Source: CAZOOK01 sp964581385
GTDB taxonomy: Bacteria > Pseudomonadota > Gammaproteobacteria > Nevskiales > Nevskiaceae
Assembly: GCA_964581385.1 (NCBI GenBank)
Contig: CAZOOK010000005.1
Coordinates: 124,001 to 188,000, forward strand
Length of the DNA: 64,000 nucleotides
Reading direction: 5' to 3'
Below, piece by piece: positions 52,827-60,525 of the stretch. A model generated the notes under the pieces. The model searched no databases. It had not been told where the DNA came from and worked only from the letters and a program-made list of their open reading frames with translations. The translations under genes and the position numbers were made by a program. Each line of letters opens with the position of its first letter. Positions within the stretch are counted from its first letter, which is position 1.

Positions 52827-53381
52827 TTAGCTTGGTTTGTTGGTAACGGCTTGGTCGGCAACCTGTGTCACGTCAAAAAACGTGTACGACAACGTCACCA
52901 TATCCACTTCCTTGGGCAGATTTGGATCAATCATGAAACGAACCGGCATGTTTTTCTTCTCACCGGGCGCGAACGACTGACGCGCGAAGCAGAAGCATTC
53001 GGTCTTGTGGAGGTAGCTCGCGGCGGACCACGGCACCACGCTCGGCACGGCCTGTCCGACGACGTGCCTGTCCTGCTCGTTCCGGGCACTGAAATAGACT
53101 GTGTAAAGCTTGCCGGGATGCACCTTAATCTGGCTTTGATCCGCTGAGAACTGCCAGATACGACCGCCGTTGACCGTCGTCGTGAACTGCACGCTCACCA
53201 GACGGCTGTCGTCTTCCCGCTCCTGCACCGCTTGCGCCGCAATCAGACCGCTGTTTTTGCCGTTGAAGCCTGTGATCTGGCAGATCGTTCGGTACAGCGG
53301 CACCAACGCGTAGCCGAAGCCGAACATGCCAGCGACAACCAGCGTCAGAACCAGCGAAGTGCGACGGCCTGGGCTCTTCAT
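52827..53381 (-). CDS. ctaG: cytochrome c oxidase assembly protein CtaG (Cox11)
   Basis: 184 residues: one N-terminal membrane anchor and a periplasmic immunoglobulin-like domain. Copper-binding marks are the Cys pair CFCF in KTECFCFARQSF, plus MPVRFMIDPNLP, which are conserved in Cox11. It delivers copper to the CuB site of subunit I. The length is normal. It lies between the small assembly gene and subunit III, and only 4 bases separate it from the former. Confidence 0.94.
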   Translation of the reverse strand: MKSPGRRTSLVLTLVVAGMFGFGYALVPLYRTICQITGFNGKNSGLIAAQAVQEREDDSRLVSVQFTTTVNGGRIWQFSADQSQIKVHPGKLYTVYFSARNEQDRHVVGQAVPSVVPWSAASYLHKTECFCFARQSFAPGEKKNMPVRFMIDPNLPKEVDMVTLSYTFFDVTQVADQAVTNKPS

Positions 53382-53385
53382 CTCG

Positions 53386-53526
53386 CTAGTGCCTGTGGGT
53401 CACAGACCAGAAGTAGGCGACGTAGAAACCGGCGGCGACGGCAAACAGGAACGCAGCAGTGAACAGGTTGCGCCTTTTAGAATCGCGCGACGGTTCACGG
53501 GAAGGTTCGCCATTACGTTGCTGCAC
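53386..53526 (-). CDS. cytochrome oxidase small assembly protein (46 aa)
   Basis: 46 codons from GTG 53526 with AAGGAACG upstream. The peptide is MQQRNGEPSREPSR with DSKRRNLFTAAFLFAV and ends YVAYFWSVTHRH. A basic N-terminus and one transmembrane helix (about 21-40) with the terminal FWSVTHRH match the small assembly proteins found between coxA and ctaG in many gamma- and betaproteobacteria. A competing frame on the same strand is open but has no family features. Too short for ordinary ORF calling. Confidence 0.75.
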   Translation of the reverse strand: MQQRNGEPSREPSRDSKRRNLFTAAFLFAVAAGFYVAYFWSVTHRH

Positions 53527-53551
53527 AGCCGTTCCTTACGAAAATTCGCGA

Positions 53552-55180
53552 TCAGGCGTGAGCCGCCGTTTCCGCGTCGGTGACGTTGGGTGGATCCTCG
53601 AAAGTGTGGTAGGGCGCCGGTGACGGTACTGTCCACTCCAGGCCGTGTGCGCCTTCCCATACGCGTGCCGGCGCATTCTGTTTGCGCCCGAACCAACCGA
53701 AACAGCAAGACAGCATGTTGATGAGGAAGATGAACTGGCCGATGAAGAACGCGAACGCACCGATCGACGAAATTTGGTTGAAATCGGTGAACTGCACGTT
53801 GTAGTCCGGAATACGGCGCGGCATGCCGGCGAGGCCGACAAAATGCTGCGGGAAAAACAACACGTTGATGAAGATCGCCGACCACCAGAAGTGCACCTTG
53901 CCCCAAAACTCGTTGTACATGCGGCCGGTCCACTTCGGGATCCAATAATAGATTGCGGCGATGATCGCGAAGCAGGCGCCGGGTACCAATACGTAGTGGA
54001 AATGCGCGACCACGAAGTACGTGTTGTGGTACTGGAAGTCCACCGGCGCCATCGCCAGCATCAGGCCGGAGAAGCCGCCGATTGTGAACAGGAACACAAA
54101 TGCAATTGCGAACAGCATCGGCGTCTCGAAAGTCATCGAGCCACGCCACATCGTCGCCAGCCAGTTGAATACTTTGACACCAGTGGGCACCGCGATCAGC
54201 ATCGTGCTGAACATGAAGAACAGCTCACCTGCCAGCGGAATGCCCACGGTGAACATGTGATGCGCCCAGACGATGAACGACAGGAACGCGATCGATGCCG
54301 TCGCGTAGACCATCGAAGAATAGCCGAACAGAGGCTTACGCGCGAAAGTCGGGATGATTGTCGAAATGATGCCGAACGCGGGCAGAATCAGGATGTAAAC
54401 CTCGGGATGTCCGAAGAACCAGAAGATGTGCTCGAACATCACCGGGTCGCCGCCGCCGGCAGCGTTGAAAAAGCTCGTGCCGAAATATTTGTCGGTAAGC
54501 AACATGGTCACTGCACCCGCGAGCACCGGCATGGTCGCGATCAATAGATAGGCGGTGATCAGCCAGGTCCACACGAACAGCGGCATCTTCAGCAGGGTCA
54601 TTCCCGGCGCGCGCATGTTCAGGATCGTCACCGCGACGTTAATGGCGCCGGTGATCGAGCTGATACCCATCAAGTGGATCGCGAAGATCAGGAATGGAAA
54701 TGAGGCGCCGGTCTGCAGCACCAGCGGCGGATAAATCGTCCAGCCGCCGGCGGGCGCACCGCCCGGCATGAAGAACGTGGAGATCAGCAGCGTGAACGCG
54801 AACGGCAGGATCCAGAAGCCCCAGTTATTGACGCGCGGCAACGCAAGGTCGGAACAGCCGACCATCATCGGCACCATCCAGTTGGCGAGACCGACGAACC
54901 CCGGCATGACGCCACCGAAGATCATCACCAGTGCGTGAACCGTAGTGAGCTGGTTGAACATCTCCGGATCCATCCACTGCATACCCGGACGGAACAGCTC
55001 GAGGCGAATGCCCAGCGACATCAGGCCGCCGATGAAGAACATGATCATCGACAACCACAGGTACATCGTGCCGAGATCCTTGTGGTTGGTGGTCTTGATC
55101 CAGCGCATGATGCCCTTCTCGGGGCCGTGCGCGTGATCGTCGTGGCTATGGTCGTGACCGTGAGCGTGTGCGTTTGCCAT
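53552..55180 (-). CDS. ctaD: cytochrome c oxidase subunit I
   Basis: 542 residues from ATG 55180 with GAGGAAC eight bases upstream (GTG 55195 is less likely). It carries the heme-copper oxidase core: FFGHPEVYILILPAFGII (His-Tyr cross-link and CuB ligand), WAHHMFTVG (CuB His-His), and VAHFHYVLVPG (heme a/a3 histidines). A His-rich N-terminus (HAHGHDHSHDDHAHG) precedes the first helix and may bind metal. It catalyses oxygen reduction and proton pumping. Confidence 0.97.
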   Translation of the reverse strand: MANAHAHGHDHSHDDHAHGPEKGIMRWIKTTNHKDLGTMYLWLSMIMFFIGGLMSLGIRLELFRPGMQWMDPEMFNQLTTVHALVMIFGGVMPGFVGLANWMVPMMVGCSDLALPRVNNWGFWILPFAFTLLISTFFMPGGAPAGGWTIYPPLVLQTGASFPFLIFAIHLMGISSITGAINVAVTILNMRAPGMTLLKMPLFVWTWLITAYLLIATMPVLAGAVTMLLTDKYFGTSFFNAAGGGDPVMFEHIFWFFGHPEVYILILPAFGIISTIIPTFARKPLFGYSSMVYATASIAFLSFIVWAHHMFTVGIPLAGELFFMFSTMLIAVPTGVKVFNWLATMWRGSMTFETPMLFAIAFVFLFTIGGFSGLMLAMAPVDFQYHNTYFVVAHFHYVLVPGACFAIIAAIYYWIPKWTGRMYNEFWGKVHFWWSAIFINVLFFPQHFVGLAGMPRRIPDYNVQFTDFNQISSIGAFAFFIGQFIFLINMLSCCFGWFGRKQNAPARVWEGAHGLEWTVPSPAPYHTFEDPPNVTDAETAAHA

Positions 55181-55215
55181 ATCGGCGTTCCTCACTAAAA
55201 CTCGTTGACTCGAAG

Positions 55216-56442
55216 TTACTTGCCGCGCTGCGCAGCGACTTGCGCCGGCGCGACGTCCCCGGCCTTGTTGCCCCAGGAATTGCGTTCATAGGTCGCAACC
55301 GCGGCCACGTCGGCGTCCGAGAGCTTATCGCCGAACGGCGGCATCAGGTTTTTGCCTTTGAGAATCTGGACGATATGCCCCTCGACCGGACCCGTTGAAA
55401 TCTTGCCGCCGACCAGCGACGGAAAGGTCGGAGCCATGCCCTGACCGGTCGGTTGGTGACAGGCCTGGCAATTGGCTTCGTACGCCGTCTTGCCGGCCTT
55501 CATCAAATCATCGTGCGACAGTTTCGCAGGCGCGGCAGCCGGTTTTGCGCTCCCAGCGGCGGCGACTTCGGCCGGGGCCGGAGGAGCGGCTGGAGCAGGA
55601 GCAGCATCGTTGGCAATCGCGGGCGTGGCTGCGGCGACTTCGACCGCGCCGCCGCTCTTCTGCGCCTTTATCCAGGCGTCAAATTCTTCCGGCGTCTTCG
55701 CTTCGACGACAATCGGCATGAAACCGTGGTCACGGCCGCACAGCACCGTGCACTGGCCGCGATGGATCCCTGGTTCGTCGATCTTGAACCAAACTTCGTT
55801 GACAAAGCCCGGGATTGCGTCGCGCTTGACCGCCAGATCCGGCACCCACCAACCATGAATGACGTCAGCCGCAGTGACCAGCAGGCGAACTTTCTTGCCC
55901 GCCGGAACGACCAGATTGTGATCGACCGACAGCAGATAGTTCGGCACCGTCGCCGGATCAATGCCCGAATTGAGCTCCCGTGCGAAATTGGAATCCTGGC
56001 TCAGCGAACTGATGAAGCTGACACCTGAATCCACGTATTCGTACTGCCAGCGCCACTGCACACCGGTGATTTTGATGGTCATGTCGGCGTCGCGCGTGTC
56101 GTACATCTTGATCAGCGTGCCGGCGGCCGGAACAGCCATGAATATAAGGATGACGAATGGAAGGATGGTCCAGATAATTTCGACCGTCGTGCTTTCGTGG
56201 AACGTGGCCGGCACCGGGTTCTTCGAGCGGCGATGCGCGAAAACCGAATAGAACATGACACCGAACACAACGACGCCGATCGCCACGCAAATCCAGAACA
56301 CCATCATGTGCAAGGCATAGACTTCATGACTGATCTGGGTCGCGCCCTCGGGCATGTTCCATTTCGACGCATGCGCCATGGAAGTCGCCAAGAGCGTCGT
56401 AAGCGCTGCCGCGGCCCGGCTGACTCGCTTGCCAATGCACAT
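55216..56442 (-). CDS. ctaC: cytochrome c oxidase subunit II fused to cytochrome c (caa3 type)
   Basis: 408 residues from ATG 56442 with a signal peptide (AAALTTLLATSMAHA). Two helices, then the CuA domain: HRGQCTVLCGRDHGFM (the CuA Cys pair, near 231, and His/Met ligands). An Ala/Pro-rich linker follows (about 270-310), and a cytochrome c domain with heme-binding CQACH (near 325) and the axial Met in NLMPPFGDKL closes the protein. Such fusion places the electron entry site on subunit II. An ORF extension to 56622 lacks similarity. Confidence 0.95.
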   Translation of the reverse strand: MCIGKRVSRAAAALTTLLATSMAHASKWNMPEGATQISHEVYALHMMVFWICVAIGVVVFGVMFYSVFAHRRSKNPVPATFHESTTVEIIWTILPFVILIFMAVPAAGTLIKMYDTRDADMTIKITGVQWRWQYEYVDSGVSFISSLSQDSNFARELNSGIDPATVPNYLLSVDHNLVVPAGKKVRLLVTAADVIHGWWVPDLAVKRDAIPGFVNEVWFKIDEPGIHRGQCTVLCGRDHGFMPIVVEAKTPEEFDAWIKAQKSGGAVEVAAATPAIANDAAPAPAAPPAPAEVAAAGSAKPAAAPAKLSHDDLMKAGKTAYEANCQACHQPTGQGMAPTFPSLVGGKISTGPVEGHIVQILKGKNLMPPFGDKLSDADVAAVATYERNSWGNKAGDVAPAQVAAQRGK

Positions 56443-56465
56443 ATCCGGTTTACTCCGTATTTTCT

Positions 56466-56993
56466 CTAGTTTGAGCCTTCCACTTTCACCGGCTTTCCGG
56501 CTGAAGCAGTTAGCGATACTGCGCCCCAGGCAGCACCCGTCAACGTTCTGAGACGGCCCGCCAGCCTTTCGCGTTCTTCGTCCGTCAGGCAGCGCGCGAT
56601 CTCCACGCTCTGCCCGCAACAATTCAGCAACAGCCGGGTCGGGCTGTTGCGGTATGGCCCCGACTCGAGCAGTACCCGCATCCAGCCTCGACGCAATTCG
56701 ACGATAGACTGCGCGCCACGGCCGATCAGACCGAATTCAATGCGCAACACATCATCGTCGAACGTCAGCACTTCGCGGTAACGATTGCGTCGCAGGCTCA
56801 CCGCAAGCGCCGCCCCAAATGCGCCGATCTCCAGCCCCGCGAACGGCAACACCGGCCAGAATCCACGCCACGCAAGAAACGTCCCGACCGCGAATGCGAA
56901 GCCCCCGATCACGACCACCGAACACCAAGCCTGACGCGCCGTCATCGACGCATTCGGGCCGATAACGATGTGCGCTTGACCGGGATTGGACAT
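56466..56993 (-). CDS. DUF2244 family membrane protein
   Basis: 175 residues from ATG 56993. Two close transmembrane helices (about 22-60) are followed by a soluble domain with VLTFDDDVLRIEFGLIGRGA and LNCCGQSVEIARCLTDEERE, as in DUF2244. These proteins are regularly adjacent to the cytochrome oxidase genes, upstream of ctaC in the transcript, as here. Function unknown. Confidence 0.8.
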   Translation of the reverse strand: MSNPGQAHIVIGPNASMTARQAWCSVVVIGGFAFAVGTFLAWRGFWPVLPFAGLEIGAFGAALAVSLRRNRYREVLTFDDDVLRIEFGLIGRGAQSIVELRRGWMRVLLESGPYRNSPTRLLLNCCGQSVEIARCLTDEERERLAGRLRTLTGAAWGAVSLTASAGKPVKVEGSN

Positions 56994-57189
56994 ATCGCCT
57001 CGACGTAAGCCCGCAAACGGCCGGGCCACCGCGGCGCACATTCTAGGGCGGCGCAGTGCTTCGCGCAAAACTTTTAGCGTTGCTTCAACTCAAACACTGC
57101 TTGTGGAAGCTGCCAAAAAAGCACCCTTCCCGGCCTTCTGCGTTCCCGCGGCGCTTGAATTCGCGTTTGGAACGCGGCCGAGCGTAGGG

Positions 57190-57891
57190 TCAGACCGCCC
57201 GGCACCAGCGCTCGAAATCCTCGTCGCCGGCGCGGAAATCGGAAGCGCCTGGAAGAATGACACCCCAGCACGGCGCGGGCAGCCGCATCGACAGATCCGT
57301 GAACACTTCTCCCGCTTCATCCATGCGCGGCGGCGGCATCGTCGCGATCCAACCGGCGAGCCGTGTACGCCGCACGATCGATTCGGTGGCGAGCAGCGCA
57401 TGGTTGACGCAACCGAGGCGTAATGCCACCACCAGCACTACCGGCCAGTTGCGACGGCCGACCCAGTCGCCGAAGGTCTCGGAATCGTTGAGCGGCACCA
57501 GCCAGCCGCCTGCGCCCTCGATAACGACCAGATCGCGCGCGGTGGCGAGACGCGTATGTGCGGAATCGAGCACGCCGGTATCGATGGTCGCGCCCGCGGC
57601 ACGCGCCGCCAGATGCGGCGCGATCGGCGGCGCGAAACAGTAGGGATTAACGGCCTCGTAGGGAACATCGTTGCCCATCGCTTCGAGCAGGGCCACTGCA
57701 TCGCTATTGCGCACGCCCTTTTCGGTGATGTCCGCACCGCTCGCCACCGGCTTGAAACCCGCGACACGCAGGCCGCTTTTGCGCGCACGGCGGATCATCG
57801 CGCAGGCAGCGCGCGTTTTGCCGACGCCGGTATCAGTACCGGTGACGAATAGTGTGAGCCGCGATGCCGGCGGCGTGAGGGGACTGCTCAT
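57190..57891 (-). CDS. bioD: ATP-dependent dethiobiotin synthetase
   Basis: 233 residues. The P-loop is FVTGTDTGVGKTRAACAMI (about 14-28), with the substrate-binding GFKPVASGADITEKG and VIEGAGGWLVPLND. It forms the ureido ring of dethiobiotin from 7,8-diaminopelargonate, CO2 and ATP. The start overlaps the end of bioF by 4 bases, and it is last in the run. The 121 bases beyond its 3' end hold no recognisable gene. Confidence 0.94.
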   Translation of the reverse strand: MSSPLTPPASRLTLFVTGTDTGVGKTRAACAMIRRARKSGLRVAGFKPVASGADITEKGVRNSDAVALLEAMGNDVPYEAVNPYCFAPPIAPHLAARAAGATIDTGVLDSAHTRLATARDLVVIEGAGGWLVPLNDSETFGDWVGRRNWPVVLVVALRLGCVNHALLATESIVRRTRLAGWIATMPPPRMDEAGEVFTDLSMRLPAPCWGVILPGASDFRAGDEDFERWCRAV

Positions 57892-59132
57892 GCGGAAACC
57901 GCCACCGTGGCGAGCGCCGCGTGCAACGCTTCGAGCAGACCGTCGATCTGTTCGGGCGTGTGCGCCGCCGACAGCGTGATACGTAGCCGCGACGTGCCTT
58001 TTGGCACCGTCGGCGGGCGAATTGCGGCTACCCAGTAACCGCGCTCGAACAGCACACGCGATACCGCCAGCGCGCGCACCGCGTCGCCAAGCACCAGCGG
58101 CTGGATCGGCGTCGAAACTGATGCAGCTCCGCTCCCCGTGTCGATTCCTAGTGCCAGTCCCAGCGCCGCGGCGCCGTGCCTGAAACGGAGGATATTCGCG
58201 TGCAGCCGCTCACGGCGAGCCGGTTCGGCACGCACGATGCCAAGCGCTGCGCGCGCCGCAGCGGCAATCGCCGGCGGTGGCGCGGTCGAAAACACCCAGC
58301 TGCGCGCACGCTGGATCAAGAATTCGATCAGATCATCCGAGCCCGCCACGAACGCGCCGGCGGCGCCGAGACTCTTGCCGAGCGTGGCGACGTAGACGTC
58401 GATCGAGTGAGGCGTGAGGGGTGAGGGGTGAGGGGGAAATCGGTGATGCAGCACGCCACGTCCGTCGTCGCCGATGACGCCGAGGCCGTGGGCGTCGTCG
58501 ACCATCAGCGCGGCGCCGTGGCGCCCGCATGCACTCGCCAGCGCAGGAATGTCCGCGACATCTCCATCCATGCTGAACACGCTGTCGGTGACGGCCAGTT
58601 TTAACACATTAGCAGACGAAGACTCGGCCAGCGCATTTTCGAACGAACGCATATCGGCATGCGGAATACGCAAGTAATGTGCGCCGGACAAGCGCCCACC
58701 ATCGATCAACGATGCATGATTCAGCTCGTCGGCAATCAACGTGTCGTCGCGGCCGAGCAGTGCGCGCAGCACACCGAGATTCGCGGCCCAGCCGGTCGAG
58801 AATAGCAGCGCGCGTGGACGACCGACGAAATCGGCAAGTTCTTCTTCGAGCCGCGCGTGCTCGGCGTTGAACCCGGAGACCAGCGCGGCAGCGCCGCTGC
58901 CGGTGCCACTATGGTCGAGCGCGCGCCGCGCGGCCTGCGCCAGTCGTGGGTCGGCGGCAAGACCGAGATAGTCGTTGCTGCAAAAATTCACGCAGCGACG
59001 TCCCTCGACCACGATCAACGCGCCGTGACCTCCTTCGACGACGCGCCGTACGCGATACAGGTTCGCCGCATGCAGGCGCTCGAGTTCGGCGCTTAATCGC
59101 CGATCGAGAACAGTATCCGGAGCAGATTTCAT
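57888..59132 (-). CDS. bioF: 8-amino-7-oxononanoate synthase
   Basis: 414 residues, slightly longer than usual. It has the PLP Lys253 in YVATLGKSLGAAGAFVAG, with LMVDDAHGLGVIGDDGRG and NFCSNDYLGLAADPRL. It joins pimeloyl-ACP (or -CoA) and alanine in biotin synthesis. A Pro/Ser/His-rich insertion (PPHPSPLTPHS, about 231-241) interrupts the region just before the PLP lysine; it is encoded by a short GTGAGG-type repeat (listed separately) that keeps the frame. Start overlaps the M48 stop (ATGA). Confidence 0.93.
   Translation of the reverse strand: MKSAPDTVLDRRLSAELERLHAANLYRVRRVVEGGHGALIVVEGRRCVNFCSNDYLGLAADPRLAQAARRALDHSGTGSGAAALVSGFNAEHARLEEELADFVGRPRALLFSTGWAANLGVLRALLGRDDTLIADELNHASLIDGGRLSGAHYLRIPHADMRSFENALAESSSANVLKLAVTDSVFSMDGDVADIPALASACGRHGAALMVDDAHGLGVIGDDGRGVLHHRFPPHPSPLTPHSIDVYVATLGKSLGAAGAFVAGSDDLIEFLIQRARSWVFSTAPPPAIAAAARAALGIVRAEPARRERLHANILRFRHGAAALGLALGIDTGSGAASVSTPIQPLVLGDAVRALAVSRVLFERGYWVAAIRPPTVPKGTSRLRITLSAAHTPEQIDGLLEALHAALATVAVSA
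58407..58436. repeat. GTGAGG-type tandem repeat inside bioF
   Basis: About 30 bases made of near-identical GTGAGG(GG/C) units on the plus strand, reading CCCTCAC units on the coding strand. The complement resembles the CCCTCACCCCTCACGCCTCAC sequences dispersed in genomes of Xanthomonas-like bacteria (recalled, not checked). It adds about 10 residues in frame to BioF. Confidence 0.6.
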
Positions 59133-60013
59133 GCAGCGTTCTTCTTGCGCTTCTTCGCCGGCTGGCCTGATGCGGGCGCAAATACGGACTGGAAGCGCGC
59201 GACATTCTCGGCCTGTCCGGCATAGACATCGAAGTGCGTACCCATGGCCCGATCGAGTGCGTCGAGACGCGCGCCTGGCGACGGATGCGTGGCGAATAGC
59301 AGCGCCACCGAGGAATCCTGCGGATTCAAACCTTGCAGCATCTGCAGCACACCCGGCAATCCATAGGGATCGTAGCCCGCACGTGCGGCGAGTACGACGC
59401 CATCGCGATCCGCCTCGTATTCGTCGCTCTTGTCGAGTCCGCGCTGCATGATTTCCTTGACCCCGCCCACTAGTCGCCCGGAAACGATGCCAGTCGCGCC
59501 GTTCTGGGGAACGTATTGCGACAGCCAGTTCGCGCCCGCCGCGATGCCGCTTGCCGTTCGCATCGCATGCAGCTGATGACGACGCACGACATGGGTGATT
59601 TCGTGGCCGAGCACGCCGGCAAGTTCGGATTCGCTGCGCAGACGCACGACTAAGCCGCGCGTGACGAACACATAGCCTCCCGGTGTCGAAAACGCATTGA
59701 TATCCTCGCTATCGAGAATCCCGAAGCGCCACGGCAGATCCGGCCGCTCGCTGCGCGACGCCACCCAACGGCCGACGCGATTGAGGTAGCGCTCCGGCGC
59801 CGCGTCGTGCACCAGCGGCGATGCGCCGACCAGCGTCGCCGCCCATTGCTGCCCGATCTCGGCTTCCTGCTGTTCGGTCGGCTCCGTCGTCGCCTGCGCC
59901 AGCGACTGCGCGGCTCCGAGCACTGAATTCATGTTCTGCAAATCGACCGACGAGCACGCGGCTATCGCCACGGCGGCGGCCACCGCAATGGACATAGCGA
60001 TGGAGATTCTCAT
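59129..60013 (-). CDS. M48 family metalloprotease, lipoprotein
   Basis: 294 residues. A lipoprotein signal ending IAAC (lipid-attached Cys about residue 20) is followed by an M48 peptidase domain: zinc motif HEITH (about 137-141) in GVLGHEITHVVRRHQLHAMR and the downstream Glu in DEYEADRDGVVLAARAG. The arrangement is like periplasmic YcaL/BepA-type proteases of outer-membrane quality control. It ends in a Lys-rich tail (KKRKKNAA). It is inside the bio gene run, overlapping both neighbours by 4 bases. Substrate unknown. Confidence 0.88.
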   Translation of the reverse strand: MRISIAMSIAVAAAVAIAACSSVDLQNMNSVLGAAQSLAQATTEPTEQQEAEIGQQWAATLVGASPLVHDAAPERYLNRVGRWVASRSERPDLPWRFGILDSEDINAFSTPGGYVFVTRGLVVRLRSESELAGVLGHEITHVVRRHQLHAMRTASGIAAGANWLSQYVPQNGATGIVSGRLVGGVKEIMQRGLDKSDEYEADRDGVVLAARAGYDPYGLPGVLQMLQGLNPQDSSVALLFATHPSPGARLDALDRAMGTHFDVYAGQAENVARFQSVFAPASGQPAKKRKKNAA

Positions 60014-60525
60014 TGCGATTCTCCGTTGGCGCCGACATACGTCATCGTTTGCGCCCTCAACGCCGGCGCGGTTTGCGCGAATGTGCCTGCATCAACGGCG
60101 GTCACTACCCACGCATCCAGTTTCGACAGTTCCGCCGGATTCGGCGCCGCGTTGCGAATACTCTCCTTGTCGAGACCGCGCACACCGGTCGTCACCGAAC
60201 TGCCGGTCGATTGCCCGGTCGCAACAGCGAACACTTTGCCGAGGCCGCTGTCACCCGCCGTATCGCTCACTGCCGTGCGCACGGAAAGCAGGCGTACCCA
60301 GCCTCGCTGGCTGCCGATCTCCACTTGCAGCCACGCTCCTTTGCGCTGGAGGATGACCACGCGCGTTTGTGCTTCAAGATTGGCGATCGTTGCTGCGTCG
60401 CTATTGGGCGCGTCGCGCAATGGCACACGATCCGCGATGACTCCGGATGAAGCGGCGAACGCCGCCCCCGCGTAGGCCAGTGACGCAAGTACAACGGCAG
60501 TCAGAACATTTCGTTTGCCGATCAT
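60010..60525 (-). CDS. SH3 domain-containing exported protein
   Basis: 171 residues. A signal peptide (NVLTAVVLASLAYAGAAFA) precedes a bacterial SH3-like domain (VPLRDAPNSDAATIANLEAQ, VVILQRKGAWLQVEI, GWVRLLSVRTAV). The rest is low in recognised features. Such domains usually bind peptidoglycan or peptides in the periplasm. It overlaps the cyclase and the M48 gene by 4 bases, so co-translation is likely. Its partner may be the adjacent protease, which is inference. Confidence 0.8.
   Translation of the reverse strand: MIGKRNVLTAVVLASLAYAGAAFAASSGVIADRVPLRDAPNSDAATIANLEAQTRVVILQRKGAWLQVEIGSQRGWVRLLSVRTAVSDTAGDSGLGKVFAVATGQSTGSSVTTGVRGLDKESIRNAAPNPAELSKLDAWVVTAVDAGTFAQTAPALRAQTMTYVGANGESQ

Noticed and set aside
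53645..54547. 300-codon plus-strand ORF antisense to ctaD
   Set aside because: Shadow of subunit I with composition rich in Arg/His/Glu and no domain.
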